This document shows, in pieces, positions 8,563-17,712 of a DNA stretch of 64,000 nucleotides. Position 1 is the first letter of the stretch. Each line of letters opens with the position of its first letter. This stretch comes from an uncultured Maribacter sp. Lineage in GTDB: Bacteria > Bacteroidota > Bacteroidia > Flavobacteriales > Flavobacteriaceae. A program made the position numbers and the translations under genes. The stretch covers positions 248,001-312,000 of the forward strand of contig NZ_CANMTX010000004.1 in assembly GCF_947500985.1 (NCBI RefSeq), written 5' to 3'. The notes under the pieces were generated by a model that ran no database searches, was not told where the DNA came from, and saw only the letters and a list, made by a program, of their open reading frames with translations.

Positions 8563-11500
8563 CTATGGTTTGAGAATGCTATACACCTCTGCTGCCTCGT
8601 CATTAAATGTGAGCAAAAGGTATGTGTTGTTGATTGAGTTTATTATGTTCATGCTTCGAATCGATTTTCCCGTTAAATCGAGTCCTATTTCATTCGCTAA
8701 GGTAACATTGTTGCCAGTACTAATCAATGCTCCTGGAAAAGAATCAAAACGACCATGATATGGTTTTACGCCAAAATAATTTCCGGCAGCTAGTACTTCT
8801 GTGTTGTTATCACCATTAAAGTCATATTCTAAAAATGCCATAATGGGTGCCAACTGTAATTGATATCTAAATGGCACAAAAGTGAACTTGCCATTGTTGT
8901 TTTGTAGATACCCTGAACTTAGTATATGTACTTCTTGAATTTCTGCATTAGGTAACATATCCTCACCAAGAATTTCTTTCATCGATTTTCCTGCAAAAGA
9001 ACTGTAGGTATTGAATTTTTTACGAAGAGAAACCAATTGGCTCGATAGTTCTTTTAATCCGTCAACAGGGTAGTCTCTACCGTCTTTATAGGTGCTAACA
9101 ATGGTTTCCGTCGCTCCGTTTTTATCAAGGTCGCCGTAAAACATTTTCATCGGATGCTTTTGTGATGCAGTAAACTTGGTATTCATTCCCCAATTACCTA
9201 AAAGGTAGTCTTGGTCTCCATCACCATCCATATCAAAACTAGTAACAGCTTGCCATAAGCCGTTCATATCTTTATTTTCTAATGGCTGTATTTCTTTAAA
9301 TTTACCTTGGTTGTTTTGAAAAAATCGTGGTGACATCCATTCCCCAACAAATAATATATCTTCCCAGCCATCATTGTTGAAATCGGTAACAATGGCATCG
9401 GTTATCATTCCTAATTTTTCAAAAGGATTATTGATTATTTTGAAATTGCCATTCTCATTTTCTAGAATATAGCTATTGGGTTTGTTTCCATAATCGGCAC
9501 TGATAGATTGATTGCAAATTATAACGTCTAAATCGTCATCGTGGTCGTAATCTAACTTTAAAAGAATAGATGCATTTTCGAACATCTCAGGAAATTCTTT
9601 TTGAGTAAAAGTACTATCGCTTGCCACGTAGTACGAGTCAGTTAATGGCTTCATTTCATTAAAGAAGTCTGCCCCGCCAGTACCCACTATAATATCATTT
9701 TTACCATCACCATTGAAATCACCTATTAAAGAAGCAATATCTTCTTTAATGCTATCTTTTTTAATCTCCGGATAATTTTTTAATTGAAAATTGGAATCCC
9801 CTTGTATATAAATTTGAGATGGAATAAATTTAGCTCCTCCAAAGAAAATATCATCTTTTCCATCAGCATTTAAATCGCCAACACTCACAGCCGGACCTCT
9901 ATCAGACATTTGATAAGGAATTAGCTTTTGGCGTAAATAATCACTGTAGGCATCTTCAATGTGTGTGTAGTTTATGCCTAAATTATCAGATGTTTTTTGA
10001 AATAATATGTGCTGTTTAGGGTGTAATGAAGTATAGTCGAAAGGTTGTACTTTATCAGGACTAAGATAAAGTGTTTGGTTGACGGCGATATTTTTCACCA
10101 ATTGAGAGCTTTTGTCTGGCCATATAATTTTCAACGAATCAATATTTTTTAGTTCGCCGTAGCCAAAGTGTATAATGGGTTCAGAAGATGCTTGAAAGCC
10201 GCGAACGGTATACATTTCTTTAAACTGTTGAATTCCGTTAACATATGAAAACACCTTGGTGCCAATGCCGAATTTATTTTTATCGGAAAAATTTAGCTTA
10301 ATTTTTAGCCAATTACGTTGGCTGTTTGTAGTGTTCTCTTGAATATTCGCAGGACTAAATAGATTGTTGGTTACTAAATCTAAATCTCCGTCATTATCTA
10401 AATCACTATAGGCTGTAGCTCCGGATATAATAGTGTCTTGAGCGATCCAAGATTTAGATTCATCTATAAATTGAAGATCTGCTGCTCCTTTAAAAATCAT
10501 GTTACCGATAAAACCAGAAGGCATCATTTTAAGAGCTTTTTGATCTACTAGATTGGTATTGTTAATTTTTGACCGGATGTTTTCGTTAGATATGTAGTTG
10601 ATATAGTCAAGATCGTTCGGTCGTTTAGGTATACCGTTACTAATGTATAAATCTTGTTCGCCATCTTGATTAAAATCACCAAACAGTGCACTCCAGCTCC
10701 AATCTGTCGAGGCTACTCCGCTCTGTAATGCTGTTTCTAAAAACTTACCGTTTGGTTGGTTCACAGATAGCATATTTCTAGTATACTGGTTGTGATAGCC
10801 AAAGGTTTCGGTTTTCATTTTTTGAATTTGAATATCATCATCACCTTCCGATGATTTTAACACAATTTCATCTTTACCCAACATGTCTAAAGAAATCAGG
10901 TCTGGTAACCCGTCATGGTTTATGTCTGCTACATCGCTACCCATCGAAAATCTAGTGGTATGCCCAAATGCTTCTTTAAGGCTTTCTTTAAAAGTACCAT
11001 TACCATTATTTAAATAGTAATAATCATCTTCATGAAAGTCGTTGCCAATATATAGGTCAGGATAACCATCTTGATTAAAATCAGATACTGCGATACCTAG
11101 TCCATATCCATTTATACCGCCATAAATGCCAGCCTCTTCGCTGACATCTACAAATTTGCCATTGTCGTTACGTAGTAGTTTATCGCCTGTTTCGTATACT
11201 CTTTTGTAACGGATTTGTGCGTTTCCATAAGAGTCTTGGGTGTGTATGGCATGATTAAGAAGATACATATCTAAATCGCCATCTAGGTCGTAATCTAAAA
11301 AAGCAGCTGAAGAGCTGTACGATTCAAAATCCAATCCATACTCTGCGGCACTTTCTTTAAAAGTGGCATCACCTTGGTTTATAAAAAGTTCGTTATAACC
11401 ATTGAATCCATTAAGGCCCACAACGGCACATACGTAAATGTCTAGAAGTCCGTCACCATTTACATCACCCATTATAGTGCCGGTATTCCAAGAACTATTC

Positions 11501-11814
11501 CCTGCAACGCCAGCTGTTTCGGTAATGTCTTCAAATTTCAGATTTCCTTTATTTAGGTATAATTTATTCTTTACTTGATTCCCGGAAAAATAAATATCTG
11601 GCAGGCTGTCATTATTAATATCACCAATAGCAACACCACCGCCGTTATAAAAATAGAGGTAATCTAAAATACTAAGGTCTTTAGATTCTGTTAGGGTATT
11701 TTCAAAAGTTATACCTGTTTTTTCGGCAGAATGCTTTAGAAATAATTCACCAGAATTTTCAGTACAACCAATGGCGAATATCAATAAACATATGTATAGT
11801 ATGCTATTCTTCAT
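8563..11814 (-). CDS. VCBS/FG-GAP-repeat lipoprotein with ASPIC/UnbV domain (CRTAC1-like)
   Basis: The protein has 1083 residues and a lipoprotein signal (C17 in AIGCTEN). It is filled with FG-GAP/VCBS-type repeats of the pattern D-N-N-D-x-L-P-D-I-Y, for example GDINNDSLPDIYFSG, DVNGDGLLDIYVCA and DYDLDGDLDMYLLN, which form calcium-binding propeller blades. An ASPIC/UnbV-like segment lies near residues 505-580 (VRGFQASSEPIIHFGYG, then IDSLKIIWPD). It is paralogous to the next upstream gene and overlaps it by 11 bases, and it is followed by the haloperoxidase-type gene four bases later. Probably surface or periplasmic; a role in binding or scaffolding is inferred, not shown. Confidence 0.85.
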   Translation of the reverse strand: MKNSILYICLLIFAIGCTENSGELFLKHSAEKTGITFENTLTESKDLSILDYLYFYNGGGVAIGDINNDSLPDIYFSGNQVKNKLYLNKGNLKFEDITETAGVAGNSSWNTGTIMGDVNGDGLLDIYVCAVVGLNGFNGYNELFINQGDATFKESAAEYGLDFESYSSSAAFLDYDLDGDLDMYLLNHAIHTQDSYGNAQIRYKRVYETGDKLLRNDNGKFVDVSEEAGIYGGINGYGLGIAVSDFNQDGYPDLYIGNDFHEDDYYYLNNGNGTFKESLKEAFGHTTRFSMGSDVADINHDGLPDLISLDMLGKDEIVLKSSEGDDDIQIQKMKTETFGYHNQYTRNMLSVNQPNGKFLETALQSGVASTDWSWSALFGDFNQDGEQDLYISNGIPKRPNDLDYINYISNENIRSKINNTNLVDQKALKMMPSGFIGNMIFKGAADLQFIDESKSWIAQDTIISGATAYSDLDNDGDLDLVTNNLFSPANIQENTTNSQRNWLKIKLNFSDKNKFGIGTKVFSYVNGIQQFKEMYTVRGFQASSEPIIHFGYGELKNIDSLKIIWPDKSSQLVKNIAVNQTLYLSPDKVQPFDYTSLHPKQHILFQKTSDNLGINYTHIEDAYSDYLRQKLIPYQMSDRGPAVSVGDLNADGKDDIFFGGAKFIPSQIYIQGDSNFQLKNYPEIKKDSIKEDIASLIGDFNGDGKNDIIVGTGGADFFNEMKPLTDSYYVASDSTFTQKEFPEMFENASILLKLDYDHDDDLDVIICNQSISADYGNKPNSYILENENGNFKIINNPFEKLGMITDAIVTDFNNDGWEDILFVGEWMSPRFFQNNQGKFKEIQPLENKDMNGLWQAVTSFDMDGDGDQDYLLGNWGMNTKFTASQKHPMKMFYGDLDKNGATETIVSTYKDGRDYPVDGLKELSSQLVSLRKKFNTYSSFAGKSMKEILGEDMLPNAEIQEVHILSSGYLQNNNGKFTFVPFRYQLQLAPIMAFLEYDFNGDNNTEVLAAGNYFGVKPYHGRFDSFPGALISTGNNVTLANEIGLDLTGKSIRSMNIINSINNTYLLLTFNDEAAEVYSILKP

Positions 11815-14800
11815 CTAGGCGATACATTTTTGGAGTTTCGTTATTGATTGCTACGATAATGAATTGATTGCCTTTCTTGTCTTTTACTATTTTTAATTGC
11901 TTTACCTCATTTCGAATAAAGAAACCACTATCTGAATAATTTTGCCATTCAAAGTTCAACTTGCCATCGCCAAGTAATACGTTACCGTAATTAGCGTCTA
12001 GTCTAGAATATTGAGGTTTGAACTCGAAATTATTACCTGCCATAACCAAGTCTAAATTTCCGTCTTTATTGATATCAAGACATTGAATACCACAAATACA
12101 TGAAAATTGAACTTGAGGTGGTAGTATTTTAATAGTAAAGTTGCCATTACCATCGTTTATAGCAATTATAGACTCAGAGATATTTGCCTGTTTAAGTATA
12201 GTATTGTCGATAATGTTCTTCGGAAATAACTCTTGGATTGTTTTTGATGCGTATTCAGAAGCTTTAATATTTTTCTTCTTTAGCGCTAATATTTGGGTCG
12301 TCAATTCCTTCTTTTGATGAAGAGGGTAATCGCCACCATCATAGTTTTGTGTGGTAATTTGTTCTATAGTGCCATCATTGTCAAAATCGTTAACCCACAT
12401 TTTCATGGGTTGCCCAGGTTTTGGTTTGTAATGGAGATTACTACCCATATTACCTAAAATTAGATCTTTATCACCATCGTTGTCTAAGTCATACCCTTCA
12501 ATAGCTCCCCACCAACCACTTAGGCTGTCTAAAGAGCTCTTTGAATCGCTAAGTCTTCTACCAGAGTTCTTGTAGATTTTAGGACTGCCCCAGTCAGACA
12601 CGGTTACTAAATCATCTTTACCATCGCCGTCTATGTCTATCCATTTAGCATCAGTGATCATGCCGGCATCTTTTAAATCATAAGCAGAACGCTCGGTAAT
12701 ATCTGTGAAAGTTCCGTCTCCGTTATTCAAAAGAAAAAGGTGGTCAGGGTTTATGCCGTAGGTGCCAACAACACTTCTTGAGCCAACGAAAATATCAATG
12801 TCACCATCTGCGTCAAAATCTGACGGAGCTATTACGGCAACATTTTTATTGATACTCGGTAGTTTGTTTGTGCTCAATGAGAAATTACCTTTGCCATCAT
12901 TTAGGTACAATCGAATTCCATAATAGCCTTGCATACCTAATTCGTTGCCGCCGGTACCAACTATAAGATCTAAATCACCATCATTATCAGAATCGAAGAA
13001 CGAGGCAGTGGTATCTTCTAATAGGGCTTCTGCTTCAAAATACTTTACAATAGGTTTAGAAAGTGATCCATTACCATTATGTAGATATAAAGCACCAGCT
13101 TGATTTTTTGCTCCGCCGATAAAAATATCATCGTTTCCGTCACCGTTTACATCACCAACGGCTAAACCAGGTCCTTCTTCTGCTAATGATTTAGAAATCA
13201 ATCCCTCATTATCAAAATCCATATAGCTATTTTCTTTATGTGTCAAGAAGGTTTTATTGTCAATAGCTTTCAAAAAAGTTGAGGTTTCTGTTTTTTTAAT
13301 TTTAAATGTCTCTTTGGCTTCGTCTTGCTTAAATGTAATGGTTTGGTTCGCTTTTACATTTTTCAATTTAGTGGTTGCGTCATTAGGCCATATGATACGA
13401 ATAGAATCTAACATTTCTGTTGCTCCCAAACCAATAGTCATTGGATACTCTACTGATGATTGAAAACCTCTTGAAGGCATCAAGGTCTGATCTATAATAT
13501 TATTTGGGTAGTAAAGGCGCGCAACGGTGCCAATCCCAAATTTATTACCATCATTTCCTTTAAATTTTAACTTTATAAAGTTGTTTTTAGATTGCGATTC
13601 AGAATTGTTACGATAAACAAAAGTCTCCATGTTTACGTTATTGACCACAAGATCTAAATCACCATCATTATCTAAGTCGCCATATGCAGAACCGTTTGAG
13701 CGACTAGGTATTTCAAATCCCCACTGTTTATTGTAATTACTAAAGGTGATATCTCCATTATTTCGATATGCATAATTTGGTAATGGAGTAACTGGCATTT
13801 TGTTGATAATTGAATCAATAGACTCTTTTCTACCGGTCAAAGCCATTTTTTGAATGATTTCGTTGGCAAAGAAATCAACAAAATCTAAATCAGTAAGGTC
13901 ATGATTGATACCATTGGTAATGTAAATATCCTTTAGACCATCATTGTCCATGTCGAATAACAGTCCAGACCAGCTCCAGTCAGTAGCTTCAACGCCACTG
14001 TAGTAGGCAATTTCAGAAAAAGATCCATTACCGTTGTTCAGTTGTAATGTATTTTGAATGTACTGCTGATGAAAATCTTTACTCTGTTTAAGTTTGAAAA
14101 TGTTATACCCTTCAAATTCCATTACAGATTTTACACGTTGATCAGGCTCAGGTAGCATATCGGTTATGAAGATATCTGTAAGTCCGTCATTATTGATATC
14201 TGCCATATCAACACCCATTGCAGATAAGCTTAAGTGATTGGTCCATTTTTGAACCTCTTCTCTAAATGTTCCATCTTGGTTGTTAATGTATAAATAGTCT
14301 CTTTCATAAAAATCATTAGAAACGTATATATCTGGATACAGATCATTGTTAATGTCTATTACCATAACTCCAAGACCAAAACCTATAAGGCTGCCGTAAA
14401 TGCCAGCTTTTTCACTAACATCAACGAATTTACCGTTATCATTTCTTAAAAGCATATCGCCTACACCTCTAAAAATTTTTGGCACACCTTCCCAGTCTTG
14501 AGCTCTTACTTCGCGTTGTTCTGCATAACCAAGGCTACTTACAGGAATATTACTATTGTTAAGAATGTAGGCATCTAAATCGCCATCTTTATCGTAATCA
14601 AAGAAAGAAGCATGAGTAGAAAATCCTGTTTCTGCTAAATTATACTCATGGGCCTTTTCAATAAAAGTGCCGTCTCCATTATTAATGTAAAGATCATTAT
14701 CATGGTTGTTGCCTTCCATGTTACCGGCATTACTAACGTAAATATCTAAAAACCCATCATTATTGATGTCCGCCATCACAACACCTGTAGACCAAGGCTT

Positions 14801-15160
14801 ATTTCCTGATATTCCGGCAGTTTTCGAAATATCTGTAAATTTCATATCGCCTTTGTTAAGAAAAAGCTTGTTTGGCTCCATGTTTCCGGTCAAAAAAACA
14901 TCAGATAATCCGTCATTATTAATATCTCCAATTGCTACGCCACCACCGTTATAAAAGTTGCGATATTTAAATATGTTGAATTCTTTTGAGTTGGCAACTT
15001 TATTTACAAACGAAATACCTGTTTCTTCGGGTTGTAATAAGGTAAACAATGTTGGTTCTTTTTTTTCTTCTGATGTGTTTGCATCTTCTTTAGGTCTACA
15101 AGAAAAGAAGAGGGAGAAAAATAAACCAAGACAGCTTAGTTTAAGCAAATTAGAGTTCAT
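11804..15160 (-). CDS. VCBS/FG-GAP-repeat lipoprotein with ASPIC/UnbV domain, first gene of the haloperoxidase operon
   Basis: I take the ATG at 15160 as start because it gives a normal lipoprotein signal (cysteine at residue 21, SLFFSCRPKED); the alternative upstream start only adds eight residues before it. The 1118-residue product has the same architecture as its downstream paralogue: many blades such as GDINNDGLSDVFLTG and DIDGDGKDDLVTVSD, and an ASPIC/UnbV-like region near residues 550-610 (SRGFQSSVEYPMTIGLG). The two genes presumably arose by duplication. The divergent gap to the symporter gene (15161-15435) holds a perfect TAATTTTG -7 box at 15242-15249 on this strand. Confidence 0.85.
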   Translation of the reverse strand: MNSNLLKLSCLGLFFSLFFSCRPKEDANTSEEKKEPTLFTLLQPEETGISFVNKVANSKEFNIFKYRNFYNGGGVAIGDINNDGLSDVFLTGNMEPNKLFLNKGDMKFTDISKTAGISGNKPWSTGVVMADINNDGFLDIYVSNAGNMEGNNHDNDLYINNGDGTFIEKAHEYNLAETGFSTHASFFDYDKDGDLDAYILNNSNIPVSSLGYAEQREVRAQDWEGVPKIFRGVGDMLLRNDNGKFVDVSEKAGIYGSLIGFGLGVMVIDINNDLYPDIYVSNDFYERDYLYINNQDGTFREEVQKWTNHLSLSAMGVDMADINNDGLTDIFITDMLPEPDQRVKSVMEFEGYNIFKLKQSKDFHQQYIQNTLQLNNGNGSFSEIAYYSGVEATDWSWSGLLFDMDNDGLKDIYITNGINHDLTDLDFVDFFANEIIQKMALTGRKESIDSIINKMPVTPLPNYAYRNNGDITFSNYNKQWGFEIPSRSNGSAYGDLDNDGDLDLVVNNVNMETFVYRNNSESQSKNNFIKLKFKGNDGNKFGIGTVARLYYPNNIIDQTLMPSRGFQSSVEYPMTIGLGATEMLDSIRIIWPNDATTKLKNVKANQTITFKQDEAKETFKIKKTETSTFLKAIDNKTFLTHKENSYMDFDNEGLISKSLAEEGPGLAVGDVNGDGNDDIFIGGAKNQAGALYLHNGNGSLSKPIVKYFEAEALLEDTTASFFDSDNDGDLDLIVGTGGNELGMQGYYGIRLYLNDGKGNFSLSTNKLPSINKNVAVIAPSDFDADGDIDIFVGSRSVVGTYGINPDHLFLLNNGDGTFTDITERSAYDLKDAGMITDAKWIDIDGDGKDDLVTVSDWGSPKIYKNSGRRLSDSKSSLDSLSGWWGAIEGYDLDNDGDKDLILGNMGSNLHYKPKPGQPMKMWVNDFDNDGTIEQITTQNYDGGDYPLHQKKELTTQILALKKKNIKASEYASKTIQELFPKNIIDNTILKQANISESIIAINDGNGNFTIKILPPQVQFSCICGIQCLDINKDGNLDLVMAGNNFEFKPQYSRLDANYGNVLLGDGKLNFEWQNYSDSGFFIRNEVKQLKIVKDKKGNQFIIVAINNETPKMYRLDEE

Positions 15161-15435
15161 TTTTGAGTATGTTTGAAATAGCACTTTGAGTTATTTTTTA
15201 AGCTATTAAAGTTAAGTTAGTAACCTGTGTAATAGTTAGTTCAAAATTAATTTGCAATATAGCCAAATACCTACTATTTGTTAGGCTTATTTAGTAAAGT
15301 TGGCGTTAAAATTTAAAGAAAACGTTATAGGATCGGTCGAATAATATGAATAATGAGATTTTGCAGCTAGTTTTTAGAAGTATTGGAAATAATCCAATAT
15401 ATTTAACCTTGACTAAATAACAAACAACTCAACTG
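15161..15435. promoter_or_regulatory. Divergent control region between VCBS operon and symporter gene
   Basis: This 275-base AT-rich gap must hold promoters for both flanking operons. On the minus strand TAATTTTG (15242-15249) matches the flavobacterial -7 box TAnnTTTG. On the plus strand TATATTTA (15398-15405) matches seven of eight positions and would start transcription about 25 bases before the symporter ATG. An inverted repeat with perfect 7-base arms (TATTGGA/TCCAATA, 15381-15387 and 15393-15399) overlaps that box and could be an operator. GAAAACGTT at 15318-15326 resembles half of the LacI-type palindrome near susC. Confidence 0.4.
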
Positions 15436-17022
15436 ATGATAGGAATTTTATCTTTTTTAGGCTTTACCATTTTAGTAGCGGTAATTGCATATTTCGCGAC
15501 AAGAACAACTAATGAACAAACCTCTGATGGGTACTTTCTAGGAGGGCGAAGTTTAACGGCTGGGGTAATTGCAGGATCTTTACTACTTACTAATTTGTCT
15601 ACAGAGCAAATTGTTGGACTTAATGGCAATGCTTATAGTGATGGAATTTTAGTGATGGCTTGGGAAACTTTAGCCGCCATTGCAATGGTAATATGTGCAA
15701 TATATTTGTTGCCTAGATATTTAAAAGGTGGTATTAGTACCATACCTACATATTTAGAAAGAAGGTTTGATAAAACAACAAAAGCAATGACATCGGGCTT
15801 ATTTTTAAGTGGATACGCCATTGTATTATTGCCAATTGTTTTGTACTCTGGTTCTTTAGCGATTAGTGGAATGTTTGATCTACCTGCTAAATTAGGTATA
15901 TCTGAATGGGCATCAATTTGGGTATGTGTTTGGAGTATAGGTATAATAGGTAGTATTTATGCCATATTTGGGGGCTTGAAGGCTGTTGCTGTATCTGATA
16001 GTATTAATGCAATTGGCTTGCTAATCGGTGGGTTGTTAATACCAATATTTGGACTTTATGCAATTAGTGATGATAATAGTCTTTTAGGAGGGCTTTCAAA
16101 GCTTACTGCTCAACACCCTGAAAAATTTAATGCAATAGGTTCAGAATCTTCGAGTATACCTTTTGCTACGATATTTACAGGTATGGTTTTAGTACAATTA
16201 TTTTATTGGGGTACCAATCAACAAATAATACAAAGAGCCTTGGCCGCAAAAAACTTAAAGGAAGGTCAGAAAGGGGTAATGCTTGCTGCCTGCTTTAAGA
16301 TATTAGGTCCTTTAATTGTTGTTTTACCTGGTATCATTGCGTTTCATATGTTCGATGGCCAATTGGAAAAAGCAGATCAAGCTTACCCTAAATTAGTGGC
16401 CGCAGTTTTACCGGCTACTTTGGTTGGTTTTTTTGCAGCTGTACTCTTCGGAGCCATACTTAGTTCTTTTAATAGTGCTTTAAACAGTTGTGTTACGTTA
16501 TTTGGTTTAGATATCTATAAAGAGTACATAGATAAAGATGCTTCAGAAACTAAAGTTGTTAAAGTTGGAAAACGTTTTGGTGTTTTACTTGCATTGTTTT
16601 CAATGATTTTAGCTCCTTTTCTGTATTACGCTTCTGATGGACTTTTTGGCTATTTGCAACAAGTAAATGGAGCTTATAGTATTCCGATTTTATCAGCAAT
16701 CGTTATTGGTTTCTTAACTAAGAGAGTACCGGCTATAGCAGCTAAGGCAGGTATTATATTTGCTGTGGTGGTTTATGTTATTTATATATTCATGCAACGA
16801 GGTCTTGGAGTAGAATGGTTACCACACATGTTGCACGTGCAAGCAATAACTTTTGTATTAACAATAACTTTAATGTTGGTAATAGGTAAATTAAAACCTA
16901 GAGATAGTGATTATGTACAGGAGTATACAAATGAAGTAGATATTACAAGCTGGAAATATGTAAAGCCAGTAGGATTGATTATTACATTAATTGTAGTTAG
17001 TACATATATTATATTTAGATAA
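15436..17022 (+). CDS. Sodium:solute symporter (SSS/SLC5 family), probable sugar transporter
   Basis: The 528-residue protein is strongly hydrophobic with about 14 membrane segments, as usual for the SSS family. Family hallmarks include DGYFLGGRSLTAGVIAGSLL near the N-terminus, IFGGLKAVAVSDSINAIGLLIGG near residue 175, and YWGTNQQIIQRALAAKNLKEG near residue 255, the last being typical of SGLT-like sugar carriers. It should import a solute with sodium across the inner membrane. It lies upstream of the sugar-uptake locus but is separated from susD by a strong hairpin and about 690 bases. A link to the sugar locus or to the haloperoxidase operon is inferred from position only. Confidence 0.85.
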   Translation: MIGILSFLGFTILVAVIAYFATRTTNEQTSDGYFLGGRSLTAGVIAGSLLLTNLSTEQIVGLNGNAYSDGILVMAWETLAAIAMVICAIYLLPRYLKGGISTIPTYLERRFDKTTKAMTSGLFLSGYAIVLLPIVLYSGSLAISGMFDLPAKLGISEWASIWVCVWSIGIIGSIYAIFGGLKAVAVSDSINAIGLLIGGLLIPIFGLYAISDDNSLLGGLSKLTAQHPEKFNAIGSESSSIPFATIFTGMVLVQLFYWGTNQQIIQRALAAKNLKEGQKGVMLAACFKILGPLIVVLPGIIAFHMFDGQLEKADQAYPKLVAAVLPATLVGFFAAVLFGAILSSFNSALNSCVTLFGLDIYKEYIDKDASETKVVKVGKRFGVLLALFSMILAPFLYYASDGLFGYLQQVNGAYSIPILSAIVIGFLTKRVPAIAAKAGIIFAVVVYVIYIFMQRGLGVEWLPHMLHVQAITFVLTITLMLVIGKLKPRDSDYVQEYTNEVDITSWKYVKPVGLIITLIVVSTYIIFR

Positions 17023-17112
17023 AGTATCATAATCTATTATAAATTGTAGGTTTTACTTTTAAGAGTATATTCTAAATTATTTTTGGAATGCACTAATTCT
17101 GTAATAATAGTG

Positions 17113-17162
17113 AAAACGCAACATTCCTTCTTGCAAAAGCAAAAAGGAATGTTGCGTTTTTT
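17113..17162 (+). terminator. Strong intrinsic terminator after the symporter gene
   Basis: A perfect 17-base inverted repeat (17113-17129 with 17144-17160) is extended inward by a TTGC/GCAA stem, leaving a four-base loop. The right arm ends in a run of six T. It lies 91 bases after the symporter stop codon and fits a rho-independent terminator. It has a shorter T-tract on the other strand, so it might also stop minus-strand readthrough. Confidence 0.75.
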
Positions 17163-17652
17163 ATGAAATGTCATGTTTAAATTAGAAGTAATTTATTAAT
17201 GTTATAGGAGCTGTTTGCTTTAAAGTATGTTGCTTTTATACAATTAGAGTGACTTGAGTATTTGAAAAAGTTAAGGGTGTTTAAAACCGCTATCATCTAT
17301 AAGTGATGTGGTCTCTGCATCACTTTGTTAAAATTTATGAATTACAGCAAGTGGTAAATGATAAATCTTACATAAGCTCTTTTTATCTGCGTAAGTTAGT
17401 TTTGTTTATGTATTCATCACTGAACATTTTTAATAGCAATTCTTTGGGGTAAAAAATAATAGATTTGATATACCTTTTTTTGTTCTTTTTATTCTTCTAA
17501 GTCAAATTGAGAAATATTTTTTCACAGAACCAAAACAAGTTATGTTGATCTTACTTATGTTTAGCAGGTTTTTTTTTAGGTTGCATATCTATTGAATCCT
17601 TCAAAAGATTTATAATTCATACTTTCTTCCTGTTTTTTATAAATGTCACAAA

Positions 17653-17686
17653 GAAAAAGGTCTCCAATTAATATTGGAGACCTTTT
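17653..17686 (-). terminator. Intrinsic terminator of the susC-susD operon
   Basis: Perfect 14-base arms (17655-17668 and 17673-17686) enclose a four-base loop. Read on the minus strand, the hairpin is followed by a T-rich tail (TTTTTCTTT). It sits 27 bases after the susD stop codon, so it ends the susC-susD transcript. Confidence 0.8.
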
Positions 17687-17712
17687 CAACTTAAACTTAA
17701 CTTTATATATGC

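Larger units (their letters stand above)
17023..17712. other. Non-coding interval between symporter and susD
   Basis: About 690 bases without a convincing gene on either strand. It contains the two terminator hairpins listed separately (17113-17162 and 17655-17686). The stretch between them is AT-rich and I see no further structure, repeat or RNA gene in it. Confidence 0.6.

Noticed and set aside
8558-8603. Extended N-terminus of the haloperoxidase-type protein
   Set aside because: The extra 15 residues would precede a clear lipoprotein signal and overlap the upstream gene; the ATG at 8558 is better.
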